A stretch of DNA of 64,000 nucleotides, from positions 1 through 64,000 of the forward strand of contig CAVWAR010000008.1 in assembly GCA_963753075.1 (NCBI GenBank), read 5' to 3'. Under the pieces are notes generated by a model. The model saw nothing but the letters and a program-made list of their open reading frames with translations. It made no database searches and was not told the DNA's origin. The position numbers and the translations under genes are program-made. The DNA comes from Prado023 sp963753075 (GTDB lineage Bacteria > Actinomycetota > Actinomycetes > S36-B12 > CAIYMF01). Within the stretch, counting starts at the first letter, position 1; every line of letters starts with the position of its first letter. Of this stretch, positions 1 to 8,711 are shown piece after piece.

Positions 1-134
1 TGGGAGAGCTCTGGACAATCGACGACATCACGCATGGTGAAGCGCTCTTCAGCCCAGTTGGCGTTGCCGAGCGTCGCGATCCGCAGCAGCTGCTCATCGG
101 CGGGCGTGAGGTGCCTGGCAGTCGGGACGGTCAT
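1..134 (-). CDS. GNAT-family N-acetyltransferase, N-terminal fragment at the window edge
   Basis: A reading frame starts at an ATG whose first base is 134 and stays open to the left edge, giving 44 residues that begin MTVPTARHLTPADEQL. The following stretch (ATLGNANWAEERFTMRDV) resembles the N-terminus of actinobacterial GNAT acetyltransferases, where a (R/H)xLTPADE strand is followed by a helix and the NWxxERFT block. The acetyl-CoA-binding motif would lie outside the window, so the family call rests on the N-terminus alone. Confidence 0.45.
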   Translation of the reverse strand, partial: MTVPTARHLTPADEQLLRIATLGNANWAEERFTMRDVVDCPELS

Positions 135-399
135 CCCGATCAGGGTACCCAGCGGTTTCACGGCCGTCGGGCCATCCTTCGCACCTTCATGCCGCCTGCG
201 ACCAGACACATGCGGTCGGCAGGATGGTCGTCAGGTGGCTACTTGACGCGGTCTCTCGCGTCGCGGCGCATCTCTGGTGGCGTTGCTCCCCGTGCTGGGG
301 CCCGAGTGACGACGCTCATCGGTCTGTGACCACGATGTCGTGCTCCTGCGGCCACCGCAGACCTAGGCAAGCCTGGCCGTTCGGGCGTAGCGTCGGGGT

Positions 400-1221
400 A
401 TGCGCTACCCGAATGGCTTTCCTGGCTGGATCGACCTGCAGACTCCCGACCCCGACGGCGCCAAGGCGTTCTACGGCGAGATGTTCGGCTGGGTCGCCGA
501 GGACGTGCCCACCGACGGTGGTCCGCCGTACTCGATGCTGTACAGGGGTGGGATCGGGAAGGGAAACCTCGTCTGCGGGCTGGGCCCGATGGCCGCGCAG
601 CAGGTCGAGGCAGGCACGCCGTCGGTGTGGGCGACCTACGTCTTGGTGGGCGACGTTGATGAGATGGTGACAGCGGCCCCCGGTGCCGGGGGGAGCGTCG
701 TGATGCCCGCCATCGACGTGACGGGTCAGGGCAGGATGGCGGTGGTCGCTGACCCGTCCGGTGCTGCGATCGGGCTGTGGCAGCCGGACGGGCACGAGGG
801 CGCCGACATCTTCAACGTCCCGAACGCCTGGGTGTGGTCCGACCTGCAGAGCCACGACCTCGCCGCGGCCCTGCCGTTCTACGAGGAGCTCTTCGGCTGG
901 CGCTGGGTCAACGCCGACCCTGCAGGGGGGTCGGACTACGTCGTGGCCCATCTGGACGCCAAGGGTGAGACCGCTGAGGGAGGCGATACTAGCGTCGCGG
1001 GGGCGATGCCGATGCCGCCCGGGGTACCGGAGGACACACCGTCGGTGTGGATGATCTACATCGGTGTCGGCGACTGCGACGCCGCCACCGCCAAGGTCGT
1101 CGAGCTCGGTGGTCGCGTGCAGGCCGGCCCGATGGACGCTGGCGGGATGCGCATGTCGGTGGTAGCCGACCCGTTCGGGGCGTACTTCCAGATGATGACC
1201 GTCCCCACTCCCTCGTTGTAG
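400..1221 (+). CDS. VOC-superfamily protein with two glyoxalase/bleomycin-resistance-like domains
   Basis: This 273-residue protein is made of two tandem VOC (betaalphabetabetabeta) units. Each starts with a W(I/S)DL(Q)T/S block and a 'FYxExFGW' signature: GAKAFYGEMFGW near residues 22-33 and ALPFYEELFGW near 155-165. Each ends with a metal-ligand-type strand, SVVMPAIDVTGQGRMAVVADPSGAAI-like in unit 1 (split here only for description) and RMSVVADPFGAYF in unit 2. Two-domain VOC proteins of this size are common in actinobacteria, and most have no assigned substrate. The spacing suggests a stand-alone gene. A role in small-molecule binding or detoxification is inferred from the family. Confidence 0.85.
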   Translation: MRYPNGFPGWIDLQTPDPDGAKAFYGEMFGWVAEDVPTDGGPPYSMLYRGGIGKGNLVCGLGPMAAQQVEAGTPSVWATYVLVGDVDEMVTAAPGAGGSVVMPAIDVTGQGRMAVVADPSGAAIGLWQPDGHEGADIFNVPNAWVWSDLQSHDLAAALPFYEELFGWRWVNADPAGGSDYVVAHLDAKGETAEGGDTSVAGAMPMPPGVPEDTPSVWMIYIGVGDCDAATAKVVELGGRVQAGPMDAGGMRMSVVADPFGAYFQMMTVPTPSL

Positions 1222-1657
1222 CGAGGTCGTGGACCGCGCCTCCATGCGCACCGCCCTGCTCGTCGGCATCGGCTGGCACCCCGGCCGACCGCGGCGCCGA
1301 AGCAGTTGACGGGCTTCCAGCGCACTCTCAGTAGTAGGTGCGCGCACGCGTCTGGACTGGCCCCCGCTCGCTCATCGGCACCACCGGAACGCACCGGTAG
1401 CAAGAACGCTTTCGTCATGGTGCGTCCGCTCGCGGCGAAAGGGGGCAGGTCAAGAGAAGTGTTCTCGGTCGTTGCAGAATCCGGGACCGGACAAGCGTTG
1501 ACGCGGGTAGTGGTGGCGGCGGTCAAGTCCCTGGGAGTGGTGTAGGGCTGCGTGATCCGGGTGGGTTCAGGGGGTGAGTGCGGGCTGACCGCCGCCACAG
1601 GTATGGGCTGACCTGACCTGGGTGCGGCTACGTGGCAGCCCGGTTCGAGGCGTCGTG
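1222..1657. other. Gene-free stretch
   Basis: Several open frames cross this 436-bp stretch on both strands, but all read as low-complexity Arg/Pro/Ser-rich translations typical of GC-rich shadows. I see no domain, no convincing ribosome binding site and no RNA gene. Confidence 0.4.
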
Positions 1658-1690
1658 CCCGGGGCCGATGGCCGCTGCACCGGCCCCGGG
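1658..1690 (-). terminator. GC-rich hairpin, probable terminator of the secreted-protein gene
   Basis: A perfect 10-bp stem (CCCGGGGCCG at 1658-1667 pairing with CGGCCCCGGG at 1681-1690) encloses a 13-nt loop. It lies about 30 bp beyond the stop of the minus-strand gene at 1722-2306. There is no T-tract, as is usual for actinobacterial hairpins, so the function is inferred from position. Confidence 0.45.
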
Positions 1691-1721
1691 TTCGAGTCGG
1701 GCTCGGAAGCCCGCTACCTAT

Positions 1722-2306
1722 CTACTTGGACCGATCGGATGCGTTGTACGTGATCGCGCCTTTGAAGTTGAGCACTGCGATGCCGTCCGGCAGGCCGAAC
1801 ACCGTGCCAATACCGTAGGGGGCGGCGCTCTCGGGGATGTCCCCGCGGAAGTCCATCGAGCCCTCTCCCTTCGCGTTTGCGAAGCGCCCGGTCCCTTCAC
1901 CTGTGACGACCGTCCACGTTCCCTCGCCCATGAAACCGACCATGGTTGGGCCGTCAAAGACGATCTCGCCTGTACCCTCCTGTGCAACGACCAGCGTGTC
2001 CCCGTTGGCGGCGGTGAAGGTGATCGTTCCTTCGCCGTAGGTGTAGTCGGGTGGCAATGGGTCACCCATGTATGTGCACTGCTCGAGCACGTAGTCGACT
2101 TTGCCAAGATGGGACATCTGTCCTGTTCCGGCACTGCTCCACTTCTGGAAAGCGCCGTCGCAGTCCGGCGCGGCAACCCAGTGCTCGCCCGCTACCGTCG
2201 CCTTGATTGGGACCGGATGTGCCCAACCCGCTTGCGCGGGTGCGGCAAGCCCTAGGGTGAGCACCAGCAGAATGGCCATCAACAGCGCGTGTGTCGTTCG
2301 TCTCAT
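1722..2306 (-). CDS. Small secreted protein of unknown function
   Basis: The 194-residue product starts at the ATG at 2306. That start is preceded by AAGGAAGGGGA about 9 nt upstream and begins a clear signal peptide: MRRTT, a hydrophobic core (MAILLVLTLGLAA), then a likely cleavage after APAQA. A longer frame to 2354 exists but would put 16 charged residues before the signal. The mature part is Gly/Thr-rich beta sequence with EGTITF, GEGTWTVVTGEGTGRF and GSMDF blocks. It resembles small beta-barrel exported proteins in which 'GTGRFxxAxGxG' is a recurring element. No catalytic motif is visible, so function is not assigned. Confidence 0.7.
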   Translation of the reverse strand: MRRTTHALLMAILLVLTLGLAAPAQAGWAHPVPIKATVAGEHWVAAPDCDGAFQKWSSAGTGQMSHLGKVDYVLEQCTYMGDPLPPDYTYGEGTITFTAANGDTLVVAQEGTGEIVFDGPTMVGFMGEGTWTVVTGEGTGRFANAKGEGSMDFRGDIPESAAPYGIGTVFGLPDGIAVLNFKGAITYNASDRSK

Positions 2307-2958
2307 GATCAGTTTCCCCTTCCTTGTGCACACAGCGAGTGCGCACGGGCGCACCGCTCACACTCGATGTGGTCGGTGTGGATCTGCCTGGATGTGGCCC
2401 CGGTGTGCCGCCAGCCGGAGCGACTGGCACGTCGCCGTACCAAGGATCGGGTCTGATGCTCGGATACCGGCGCACGGTCACCCGGGGGGCACCCAGCAAG
2501 CACTCCGAACGCCAACCAGGCCGCCCCGTCGCCATGGCACGATCACCACCTCAGTGGTCCATCCAGACACCTCCACCGTTCCGCCGCAGGGCAAGCGCGG
2601 ACAAGGGGCGAACGACCAACCTGGGACCGACCACGCCGAAACCCGGCAATGCGTGGAACGCAACCCGCACATCACACACTGCTTGGCGGGCCATCCGAAG
2701 CGGCTCCCTTGCCGGCGTCAAGCAGGACTGACGAGCGCCTGCGGCACGCCCCTGCCGTCCATCAATTTCAGACGCAGGGCACCACGAATGCCTCCGCGAC
2801 ACTTGCCAGGGGCAGTCCTTCATGTCCGCCCACGCTGCGACAGCGTCCATCCGGGCGGTAGCGACGCCGGTGCAGCCACGCCCGTCCGAGCCTCGCCGCG
2901 GTGCGTCCACAGGCGGCGAAGTGGGGCACCCGCTGGCCTCGGCGGGCGGGGCGGTGGT
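2307..2958. other. Gene-free stretch between the secreted protein and the Fic gene
   Basis: No frame in this roughly 650-bp stretch looks like a protein. Near its right end (2911-2930) lies one copy of a short dispersed motif described separately. The 5' part must hold the promoter of the minus-strand secreted-protein gene, but I cannot pick its -35/-10 boxes with confidence. Confidence 0.35.
2911..2930 (+). repeat. Dispersed short motif, copy 1
   Basis: AGGCGGCGAAGTGGGGCACC. The core GGCGAAGTGGGGCA also occurs at 23601-23620 (opposite strand). Near-copies are at 11710-11732, 11016-11034 and 37731-37760 (opposite strand). All lie in non-coding or gene-remnant DNA. Confidence 0.4.
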
Positions 2959-4125
2959 TCAGGCGCGCAGTCGGGCGGGCAGCCAGGGATAGGGGTCGAT
3001 CAGGGCGGTCCTGTCGGATCGGGCGTCTGCGCTGATGCGACGCAGGCGTTGACTGGCCGTGTAGTAGCGACCGCGGGTCTGCCCAACAGCGTCCAGCAGC
3101 CCGGCGGTGACCAGCTGGTTGAGGTCGCGGGTGGCGGTGCGTTCCTCGATCCCGGCGCGCTTGACGTAGCCAGATCGGCGGACCCGGTAGCCCAGGATCG
3201 CGTCGAAAAGCGGGTCGCCGACCCGTTCAGGCAGGCCAAGCTCGGCGATCAGGGCGTCGATCGCCGTCCACGTGGCCTCGGCTTCCCGGAACCTGCGCTG
3301 CAGGGTTTGGGCCTGCATGTGGTGGGCCCGCAGGTTGAACTTCACCCACGGCCCGGTGTCGTTGCCCGGGTTCCAGGTCCCACCGCCAGTCAGCGCCAGG
3401 ACGCGGTAGTAGTCCTCGGTGTTGGCACCCAGCCACTCCTCGATGCTGGAGAACGTCGGTTCCAGGACCTGGTCGCGGGCCATGACCAGGGTCTGCAGGG
3501 CGCGGGCCATCCGCCCGTTGCCGTCCCGGAACGGGTGGATCATCACCAGGTTCAGGTGCGCCATCGCGGCATCGACCATCGGCTCGCCACGATCGGTGTT
3601 CAACGCCTGGGCCAACTGGTCTACCAGTCCGGGCACCAACGCTGCGTCCGGCCCCTCGTAGACCACCTCACCGGTCGACTCGTCCTGCACGTCCACCGCC
3701 CCGGCCCGGAATCGGCCCGGATCCTTGGCCAGGTCGTGCTCGAGCAGCATGAAGTGCAGCGACCGCAGCAGCTGGGAGTCCACGCCGAAGCCGGACTCGG
3801 GAGCCATCCGCAGGATGTAGGTCAGTACCCGTCGGTAACCGATGATCTCCGCCCAGGTCCGCTCGTCTGCCGACATCGGCGGCTCCTCGTCCACCGCGGC
3901 CACCGCGTCCTGCGCCGACACCGTGTAGCCCTCAATCGTGTTCGACCCCCGGATCGCCCGCGCCTGCGTCGTGCGGCGCAACCCACCCGACCACTGCCGC
4001 GGCACCCGCAGCACATCGGCCAGCGCGACCCGCATGCCGCGGACGTCGTCGATCACCTGAGCGTCCTCCAGATCGACCTCAGGCGTGACGAACAGCCGCA
4101 GCTCATCCATGTCCCAATGCCCCAA
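2959..4125 (-). CDS. Fic/DOC-family protein (probable AMP-transferase) with N-terminal inhibitory motif
   Basis: The 388-residue protein has the canonical Fic loop HPFRDGNGR, with catalytic His at about residue 197, so it is expected to transfer AMP (or a related nucleotide group) from NTPs to target hydroxyls. An inhibitory motif of the class II type, [S/T]xxxE[G/N], is visible as SNTIEG at residues 61-66. Its Glu would block the ATP gamma-phosphate site and keep the enzyme autoinhibited. The last ~100 residues look like a winged helix (AGIEERTATRDLNQLVTAGLL), common in Fic proteins that bind DNA or regulate themselves. No separate antitoxin gene is adjacent. The start could also be the Met at 4110. 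Confidence 0.9.
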   Translation of the reverse strand: MGHWDMDELRLFVTPEVDLEDAQVIDDVRGMRVALADVLRVPRQWSGGLRRTTQARAIRGSNTIEGYTVSAQDAVAAVDEEPPMSADERTWAEIIGYRRVLTYILRMAPESGFGVDSQLLRSLHFMLLEHDLAKDPGRFRAGAVDVQDESTGEVVYEGPDAALVPGLVDQLAQALNTDRGEPMVDAAMAHLNLVMIHPFRDGNGRMARALQTLVMARDQVLEPTFSSIEEWLGANTEDYYRVLALTGGGTWNPGNDTGPWVKFNLRAHHMQAQTLQRRFREAEATWTAIDALIAELGLPERVGDPLFDAILGYRVRRSGYVKRAGIEERTATRDLNQLVTAGLLDAVGQTRGRYYTASQRLRRISADARSDRTALIDPYPWLPARLRA

Positions 4126-4321
4126 TCATTCGGACTCCAGCCTACCGCGTGGCGTAATGATTGAGACATAGAGACACCCGGTGCGCATCGCGAAGTGCAA
4201 GATCTGGCATGGCCCGAAGGGCGTCGCCCATCCCGCCGGCCTGGACGCGGGCCCACGTACGTGAACGCCATGGCGTTGCCGGGAGGGTTCAGGTGGGCTG
4301 GATGGCGTTGCCTGCCCCGGG

Positions 4322-4338
4322 GTGCGCGATAGGCGGCG
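4322..4338 (+). repeat. 17-bp repeat shared with 11704-11720
   Basis: GTGCGCGATAGGCGGCG is identical at 4322-4338 and 11704-11720. At the second site it runs straight into the GGCGAAGTKGGGCA dispersed motif. A partial copy (CCCGATAGGCGGC) is on the opposite strand at 37731-37760. Confidence 0.4.
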
Positions 4339-4387
4339 GAATGCATCACGTCGGTCTGTCGGATCTGTCGGCTGGGATGCTGTTCCC

Positions 4388-4660
4388 GTGAACCGACCCC
4401 AGCAACCTGCCCGTCTATGGGCCATCCCGCGAAGAGTGCTCAAGGTCGCGGTCAGCCTAACCCTCATCATGCTGGTGCCCACGACTTTGGCGTATGCCTT
4501 GTTCGGCGAGGCGGCAGCCCTTGCGGTGGCGTTGGGTTTCGTGATCAGCCTGACTCCAGCGACCAAGCTGCCTGCACGGTATGCGCTGGCGGCCGTCGTC
4601 CCCGCTGCGATGGCCGGGGCCGTAGCCGTGGCGCTGGCCGGGCAGGCGTTCCCCGCTGCA
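4388..4660 (+). pseudogene. Truncated membrane protein remnant
   Basis: From a GTG at 4388 the frame encodes about 90 residues: a basic N-terminus (NRPQQPARLWAIPRRVLK), then three hydrophobic segments (VAVSLTLIMLVPTTLAYAL, ALAVALGFVISL and ALAAVVPAAMAGAVAVALAG). After about 4660 the open frame continues to 5038, but only as low-complexity Ser/Arg/Gly sequence. The real coding part therefore appears to be the N-terminal end of a larger integral membrane protein whose rest is deleted. The first residues recall FUSC-type aromatic-acid exporters, but that is too weak to name a family. Confidence 0.4.
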
Positions 4661-4881
4661 TGCTCCCTACCCAAGGGTGTCGGCAACAGGGCGGGGGCGG
4701 ATCCCAGTCAACGTAGCAACACGCATCGCTCCACGAGCAGCGGTGCTAGATGGTCGGCTGGGGTGTCCCAGGTGACGACCCCACTACGGGAGAACCGCAG
4801 GTCAGCAGGCGCACACCCGCTCGAGCGTGCCGCGAGACCTGCCGGAGCGACGCCCGGGGAGTGGGAGGGGCAACTGGTCAT

Positions 4882-4900
4882 CCCCCGGCCCGGCCGGGGG
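4882..4900. repeat. Short palindrome
   Basis: CCCCCGGCCCGGCCGGGGG is a near-perfect palindrome that can fold as a 7-bp stem with a 5-nt loop. It may be a terminator for the truncated frame upstream. Confidence 0.4.
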
Positions 4901-5010
4901 AATGCGCCAGGCTGGGTCCGCGTCAATCCTTGCGTCCTTCTGGGCGCTATGGGCGCCCTGCGGTCTCGTTATCGCTATGGTTGTCCGGGTGGGCGCTGCT
5001 GCCCGCTGTT

Positions 5011-5070
5011 GGCCGGCGTAGCGCCGGCCTGGCGGTAGGCGGAGAGGTCGCGCCGTCTCCGCCTACCGCC
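5011..5070. repeat. Two back-to-back perfect hairpins
   Basis: The first hairpin is GGCCGGCG, loop TAG, CGCCGGCC (5011-5029). One base later comes a second with a 15-bp perfect stem: GGCGGTAGGCGGAGA at 5031-5045, 10-nt loop, TCTCCGCCTACCGCC at 5056-5070. The pair sits about 310 bp upstream of the glgB-like start. It could be a terminator, a protein-binding site or a relic of an inverted element. Confidence 0.55.
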
Positions 5071-5380
5071 GTGGCCGCCGACCCCCCGGTGAGCACCTCA
5101 AGAAGCTTCGCGCTCGGACCGGGGTCGGTGGTCGTTCCAATCCGAACGGCAGGTCAGGGGCTCAGACGACCGTGTCAGGCGGGGCGCCGAACGTTTGGCA
5201 TGGCGCCCTGTGTCAGTGGGCTGCGAAGACAACCGCGCTCATGGAGGGGAACACACCAGACCGTATGGCGGCCCGGGGTGCGCGGTGCGCGCATCCCGGT
5301 GAACAATCGAGGTGAGCACCCGGTGGGCAGCAGTCGCTTTGCCTGGACACCGCCGAGTTCCGCCAGAGAGGAACATCGAA

Positions 5381-7393
5381 TGGCACACGACATGGCAGGT
5401 GGCTTGACTGGATGGGATCTTGAGGGGCTCCACAGTGGTGGTGACACGGAGTGCTGGCGGCGCCTTGGGTCGCATGTGGTCACGGTGACCGACGACGAGC
5501 GGGGCGAGATCCGGGGCACCCGGTTCGCGGTATGGGCGCCGAACGCCAGGTCGGTTCGGGTAGAATGGTGACTTCAACGGGTGGACCGGGGATGCCATGT
5601 CGTTGGTTCCCGGGTCCGGGGTGTGGGCGCTGTTCGTCGAGGGGGTCGGGGAGGGCACGCTGTACAAGTACAACGTCCTGGGTGCCGACGATGTGTGGCA
5701 GGAGAAGGTCGACCCGATGGCCCGGTTCGCTGAACGGGCCCCCTCGAACGCGTCGATCGTGTACGAGAGCCGGTACGTCTGGGGCGATGACCAGTGGATG
5801 GCCCGTCGTGCCGCGCAGGTGCCGCACGCGTCCCCGGCCTCGATCTACGAGGTACATCTGGGCTCGTGGCGCAAGGGACGCACGTATCTGGACCTGGCTG
5901 AGGAACTCGTCGAGTACGTGACGAGGATGGGATTCACGCACGTCGAGCTGATGCCCGTGTCCGAGCACCCCCTCGAGGCCTCGTGGGGCTACCAGGTCAC
6001 CAACTACTTCGCCCCGACCTCCCGATTGGGTCGCCCGGATGAGTTGCGCTACCTGATTGACCGGCTGCACCAGGCGGGCATCGGGGTGATCCTTGACTGG
6101 GTGCCCGGGCACTTCCCCAAGGACAGCTGGGCCTTGGGCCGCTTCGACGGAACGGCGCTCTATGAGCATGCCGATCCACGCCAGGGTGAGCACAAGGAAT
6201 GGGGCACCTACATCTTCAACTACGGGCGCAACGAGGTGAAGTCGTTCCTGGTCTCCAACGCCCTGTACTGGGTCGAGCAGTTCCACTTCGACGCGCTGCG
6301 GGTCGACGCGGTCGCGTCCATGGTGTACCTGGACTACGGCCGCGAGGACGGCGCGTGGGTTCCCAACGAGTACGGCGGCAACCACAACCTGGAGGCCATC
6401 GACTTCCTGCGCTACGTCAACCGGCACCTGTACGAGCGGGTGCCCGGGGTGGTCATGATCGCCGAGGAATCCACCAACTTCACCGGCGTCACCAGTCCGG
6501 TTGACCACGGCGGGCTGGGCTTCGGCTTCAAGTGGAACATGGGCTGGATGAACGACTCCTTGGGCTACCTGGCCCTGGAGCCGATCCACCGGCAGTACCA
6601 CCACAGCGAGATGACGTTCGCGATGATCTACCAGTACACGGAGAACTTCATCCTGCCGATCAGCCATGACGAGGTCGTCCACGGCAAGGGTTCGATGATC
6701 AACAAGGTCCCCCAGGACCCCTGGCGCCAGTTCGCCACCCTGCGCGCGTTCTACTCCTTCATGTGGGCCTTCCCCGGCAAGCAGCTGGTCTTCATGGGCT
6801 GCGAGTTCGGGCAGCGGCCTGAGTGGAACGAGGACGACAGCCTGGAATGGTGGGTCGCCGACCTTGAGGGCCACCACGGCCTGCAGCGGATGTTCCAGGA
6901 CCTCAACGAGGTCTACCGGACGCACCCCGCCCTGTGGAAGCTCGACACCAGCCCCGAGGGATTCCGGTGGATCAACGCCGACGACGTCAGCTGCAACACG
7001 TTCTCCTGGCTGCGCTTCGACGACCAGGGCCAACAGATCGCGGTCGCGGTCAACTTCTCCTCCGAACCGTGGACACAGCACCGCGTCGGCCTGCCCGAGC
7101 CCGGCACCTGGACCGAGATATTCAACTCCGACCTCACCATCTACGACGGTACAGGCGCCCACCAGAACAACGGCCAGATCACAGCCCACCCCGACACCCA
7201 CCACGGCTTCCCAGCCAGCGCCACGATCGTGATCCCACCCCTGGGAGCCGTCTTCCTCCAATACGAACCTGAGAAGACCGAACCGCCAACGAAGAAGAAG
7301 AGCAAGAAGGAGAAGAGCAAGAAGGAGAAGATCCCCGGCAAAGCAGGCGACGCCCCGAAGACGAAGGAGAAGTCAAAGGGCAACCGGCGGTAG
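5381..7393 (+). pseudogene. glgB: 1,4-alpha-glucan (glycogen) branching enzyme gene with a single-base frameshift
   Basis: The first 63 codons (MAHDMAGGLTGWDLEG... to SVRVEW) end at a TGA at 5569-5571. The rest of the enzyme continues one frame over from GGT at 5567 (GDFNGWTGDAMSL). Reading T5566 as an extra base restores one CBM48-GH13 protein of about 670 residues. All GH13 motifs are present: DWVPGHFP, DALRVDAVAS (nucleophile Asp), MIAEEST (acid/base Glu) and PISHDEVVHG. GlgB forms alpha-1,6 branches in glycogen. Start 5381 has AGAGAGGAAC 6-15 nt upstream. An odd C-terminal tail of about 40 residues is extremely Lys-rich (KKKSKKEKSKKEK). Either the gene is inactivated or base 5566 is a sequencing error. 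The two frames give an excellent family match. Confidence 0.9.
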
Positions 7394-7420
7394 GACCCGG
7401 CCCTTGCTAGGCCGGTACCA

Positions 7421-7565
7421 CTGCGCCGAGACCTTCGGCCTGTACCTCGACTCCGCCCTGAGCGTCGCGCCGGTGAAGGTCTTCCTGTTCCTGGCCGTCT
7501 TCCTTCTCGCGATGCCACCCTTGAGCACCCTGTTCATGGGCGTGCAGTTGTTGAGCTGCGGCGTC
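7421..7565 (+). other. Possible MnhG-like membrane protein remnant
   Basis: The plus-strand frame reads HCAETFGLYLDSALSV, then VKVFLFLAVFLLAMPP. This resembles the second half of MnhG/PhaG cation-antiporter subunits (ADTLGxxLxxLG...KLxLxxxFLxLTSP). There is no start and no first transmembrane helix, so it would be a fragment. The resemblance is weak and could be chance. Confidence 0.2.
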
Positions 7566-7600
7566 TTCTTCGCCGCCAGCGTCGCCGGACCCGGTCAACC

Positions 7601-7859
7601 GACCCGCCCGGTAGGCGTCCGCGCATTCGTGACGTGCTGTGGCCAGAAGCCAGGGCAACGCGTCCACCGGGACCGCGTCCCACCGGTCAGCGGCAGCCCG
7701 GAACACGGCGTCCACAACCTCGGCAGCCACGCCCGGCGAACGGGTCCGACGCCGCACGTACAAGCCGATGAGATCACCGTACCGGGCCCGCAAGATCATC
7801 ACCCGCATCCGATCGGTCGCAGGCATCCGCACACCCATCTGCTCCACCGTGCTGTCCAC
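7601..7859 (-). pseudogene. ECF-type sigma factor fragment (region 2 only)
   Basis: The first ~86 residues (MDSTVEQMGVRMPATDRM, then YGDLIGLYVRRR...VAAEVVDAVFRAAADRWDAVP and DALPWLLATARHECADAYR) match sigma-70 region 2 of ECF factors. The DVVAEVFxxAWRRxxxVP...PWLLxxARN pattern is recognisable. After about 7600 the frame runs on to 7407 but becomes Gln/Glu/His-rich antisense sequence. Region 4, needed for -35 recognition, is absent. The gene therefore looks truncated, with its tail replaced by unrelated DNA. Confidence 0.5.
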
Positions 7860-8222
7860 CTACTCCCGCTCACCTTCGGTCCCGGCCCGGGCGTCTACGC
7901 TCCGGCTGCTGCCCTATGTATGCCCCCAACCGCCCACCCGCGAAAGTGATCCCGGTCACCCCACCTCCGCCGAGGCCTGGAACAACTCCTCCCGCAACCG
8001 GGCCAGGACCTCCCCGGCGACTGCATGGGTGGGGCCGGACGCCGGCTCAACTCGGTGTCGCGGGGCAGTGATAACCGGGTAGGGCCGTCGGCGCGATCAG
8101 CACCCTGCGGTGGTGACCTCCGCAGTGCGCGTGTCGAGTTTCGGGTCCCGGCCCTCCAGGTTCGGATAGGTTGGCGGGGTTTGACCCACCTGCTCCGAGG
8201 ACTTCGACCCGAAGGGAGTCGC
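7860..8222. other. Gene-free stretch
   Basis: This is the upstream region of both the sigma-factor fragment (minus) and the small plus-strand gene at 8223. The open frames here are Pro/Arg-rich shadows. No RNA or repeat was recognised. Confidence 0.3.
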
Positions 8223-8492
8223 ATGCGCGTCTTCGTGACCCCGCGTACCGCCAGCGACTTCGACGCAGTGGCTGCGGCGCTGCGCGACGTGGGGCATACG
8301 GTCAGCGGACGTGCGCACGAGGGCGGCCTGCGCGCCGTCCAACAGGAGGACACCCGAACCCTGCTCGGGTCGGACTTGGTAGTCGTCCTCAACGGCTGGA
8401 AGGGCTGCCCGGAGTCCGAAACAGACGTCCTGACCGCACACGGCGCTGGCATCCCATGGGGCACCGTCGACGACGCCCTCGCCGCCACCTGA
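8223..8492 (+). CDS. DUF4406-like (nucleoside 2-deoxyribosyltransferase-like) small protein
   Basis: The 89-residue product starts at ATG 8223, preceded by GAAGGGAG. It begins MRVFVTPRTASDFDAVAAAL and ends with DTRTLLGSDLVVVLNGWKGCPESETDVLTA. The pattern of a short N-terminal strand, a helix (AAALRDVGHTV) and a 'LLxxDxVVxLxGWxxSxGAxxE' C-terminal motif is typical of DUF4406. Those proteins are frequent in phages and related to nucleoside deoxyribosyltransferases. Its catalytic competence is unknown. The gene looks monocistronic. Confidence 0.55.
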   Translation: MRVFVTPRTASDFDAVAAALRDVGHTVSGRAHEGGLRAVQQEDTRTLLGSDLVVVLNGWKGCPESETDVLTAHGAGIPWGTVDDALAAT

Positions 8493-8711
8493 CCCCTGCC
8501 CGCAGGCCCGCCGACATCCTTCCCACGAGTGAGCAACCGAGCCCACGACCGCACCGTGTCGACGAACGGACCGGCGCCGCCCTCAAGCCCTGGACAGCGC
8601 GCGATACGCGGCGCAAAGACGCACCCGAGTCCAACAGGATCGTGGCGCGACAGCGCGCTTCACCCTACGGCGATCGTCTTGGGTTCGGGGCCATGGACGC
8701 GTGCAAGTCGG

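Larger units (their letters stand above)
4661..5380. other. Hairpin-rich non-coding stretch upstream of the branching enzyme gene
   Basis: No convincing gene is visible. Three strong inverted repeats lie in it (4882-4900, 5011-5029, 5031-5070; separate entries). The remainder must contain the promoter of the glgB-like gene starting at 5381. Confidence 0.4.

Noticed and set aside
1680..1710. tRNA-like T-arm sequence GGGTTCGAGTCGGGC
   Set aside because: The bases after TTCGAGT do not pair with those before it as a T-stem requires, and no D-arm, anticodon arm or acceptor stem can be folded; it overlaps a terminator-like hairpin.
2101..4164. 687-codon plus-strand frame across the secreted-protein and Fic region
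   Set aside because: It is antisense to the Fic gene over most of its length and low-complexity elsewhere.
5480..7261. 593-codon minus-strand frame opposite glgB
   Set aside because: Antisense of a strong GH13 gene; composition Val/Gln/Asp-rich without motif.
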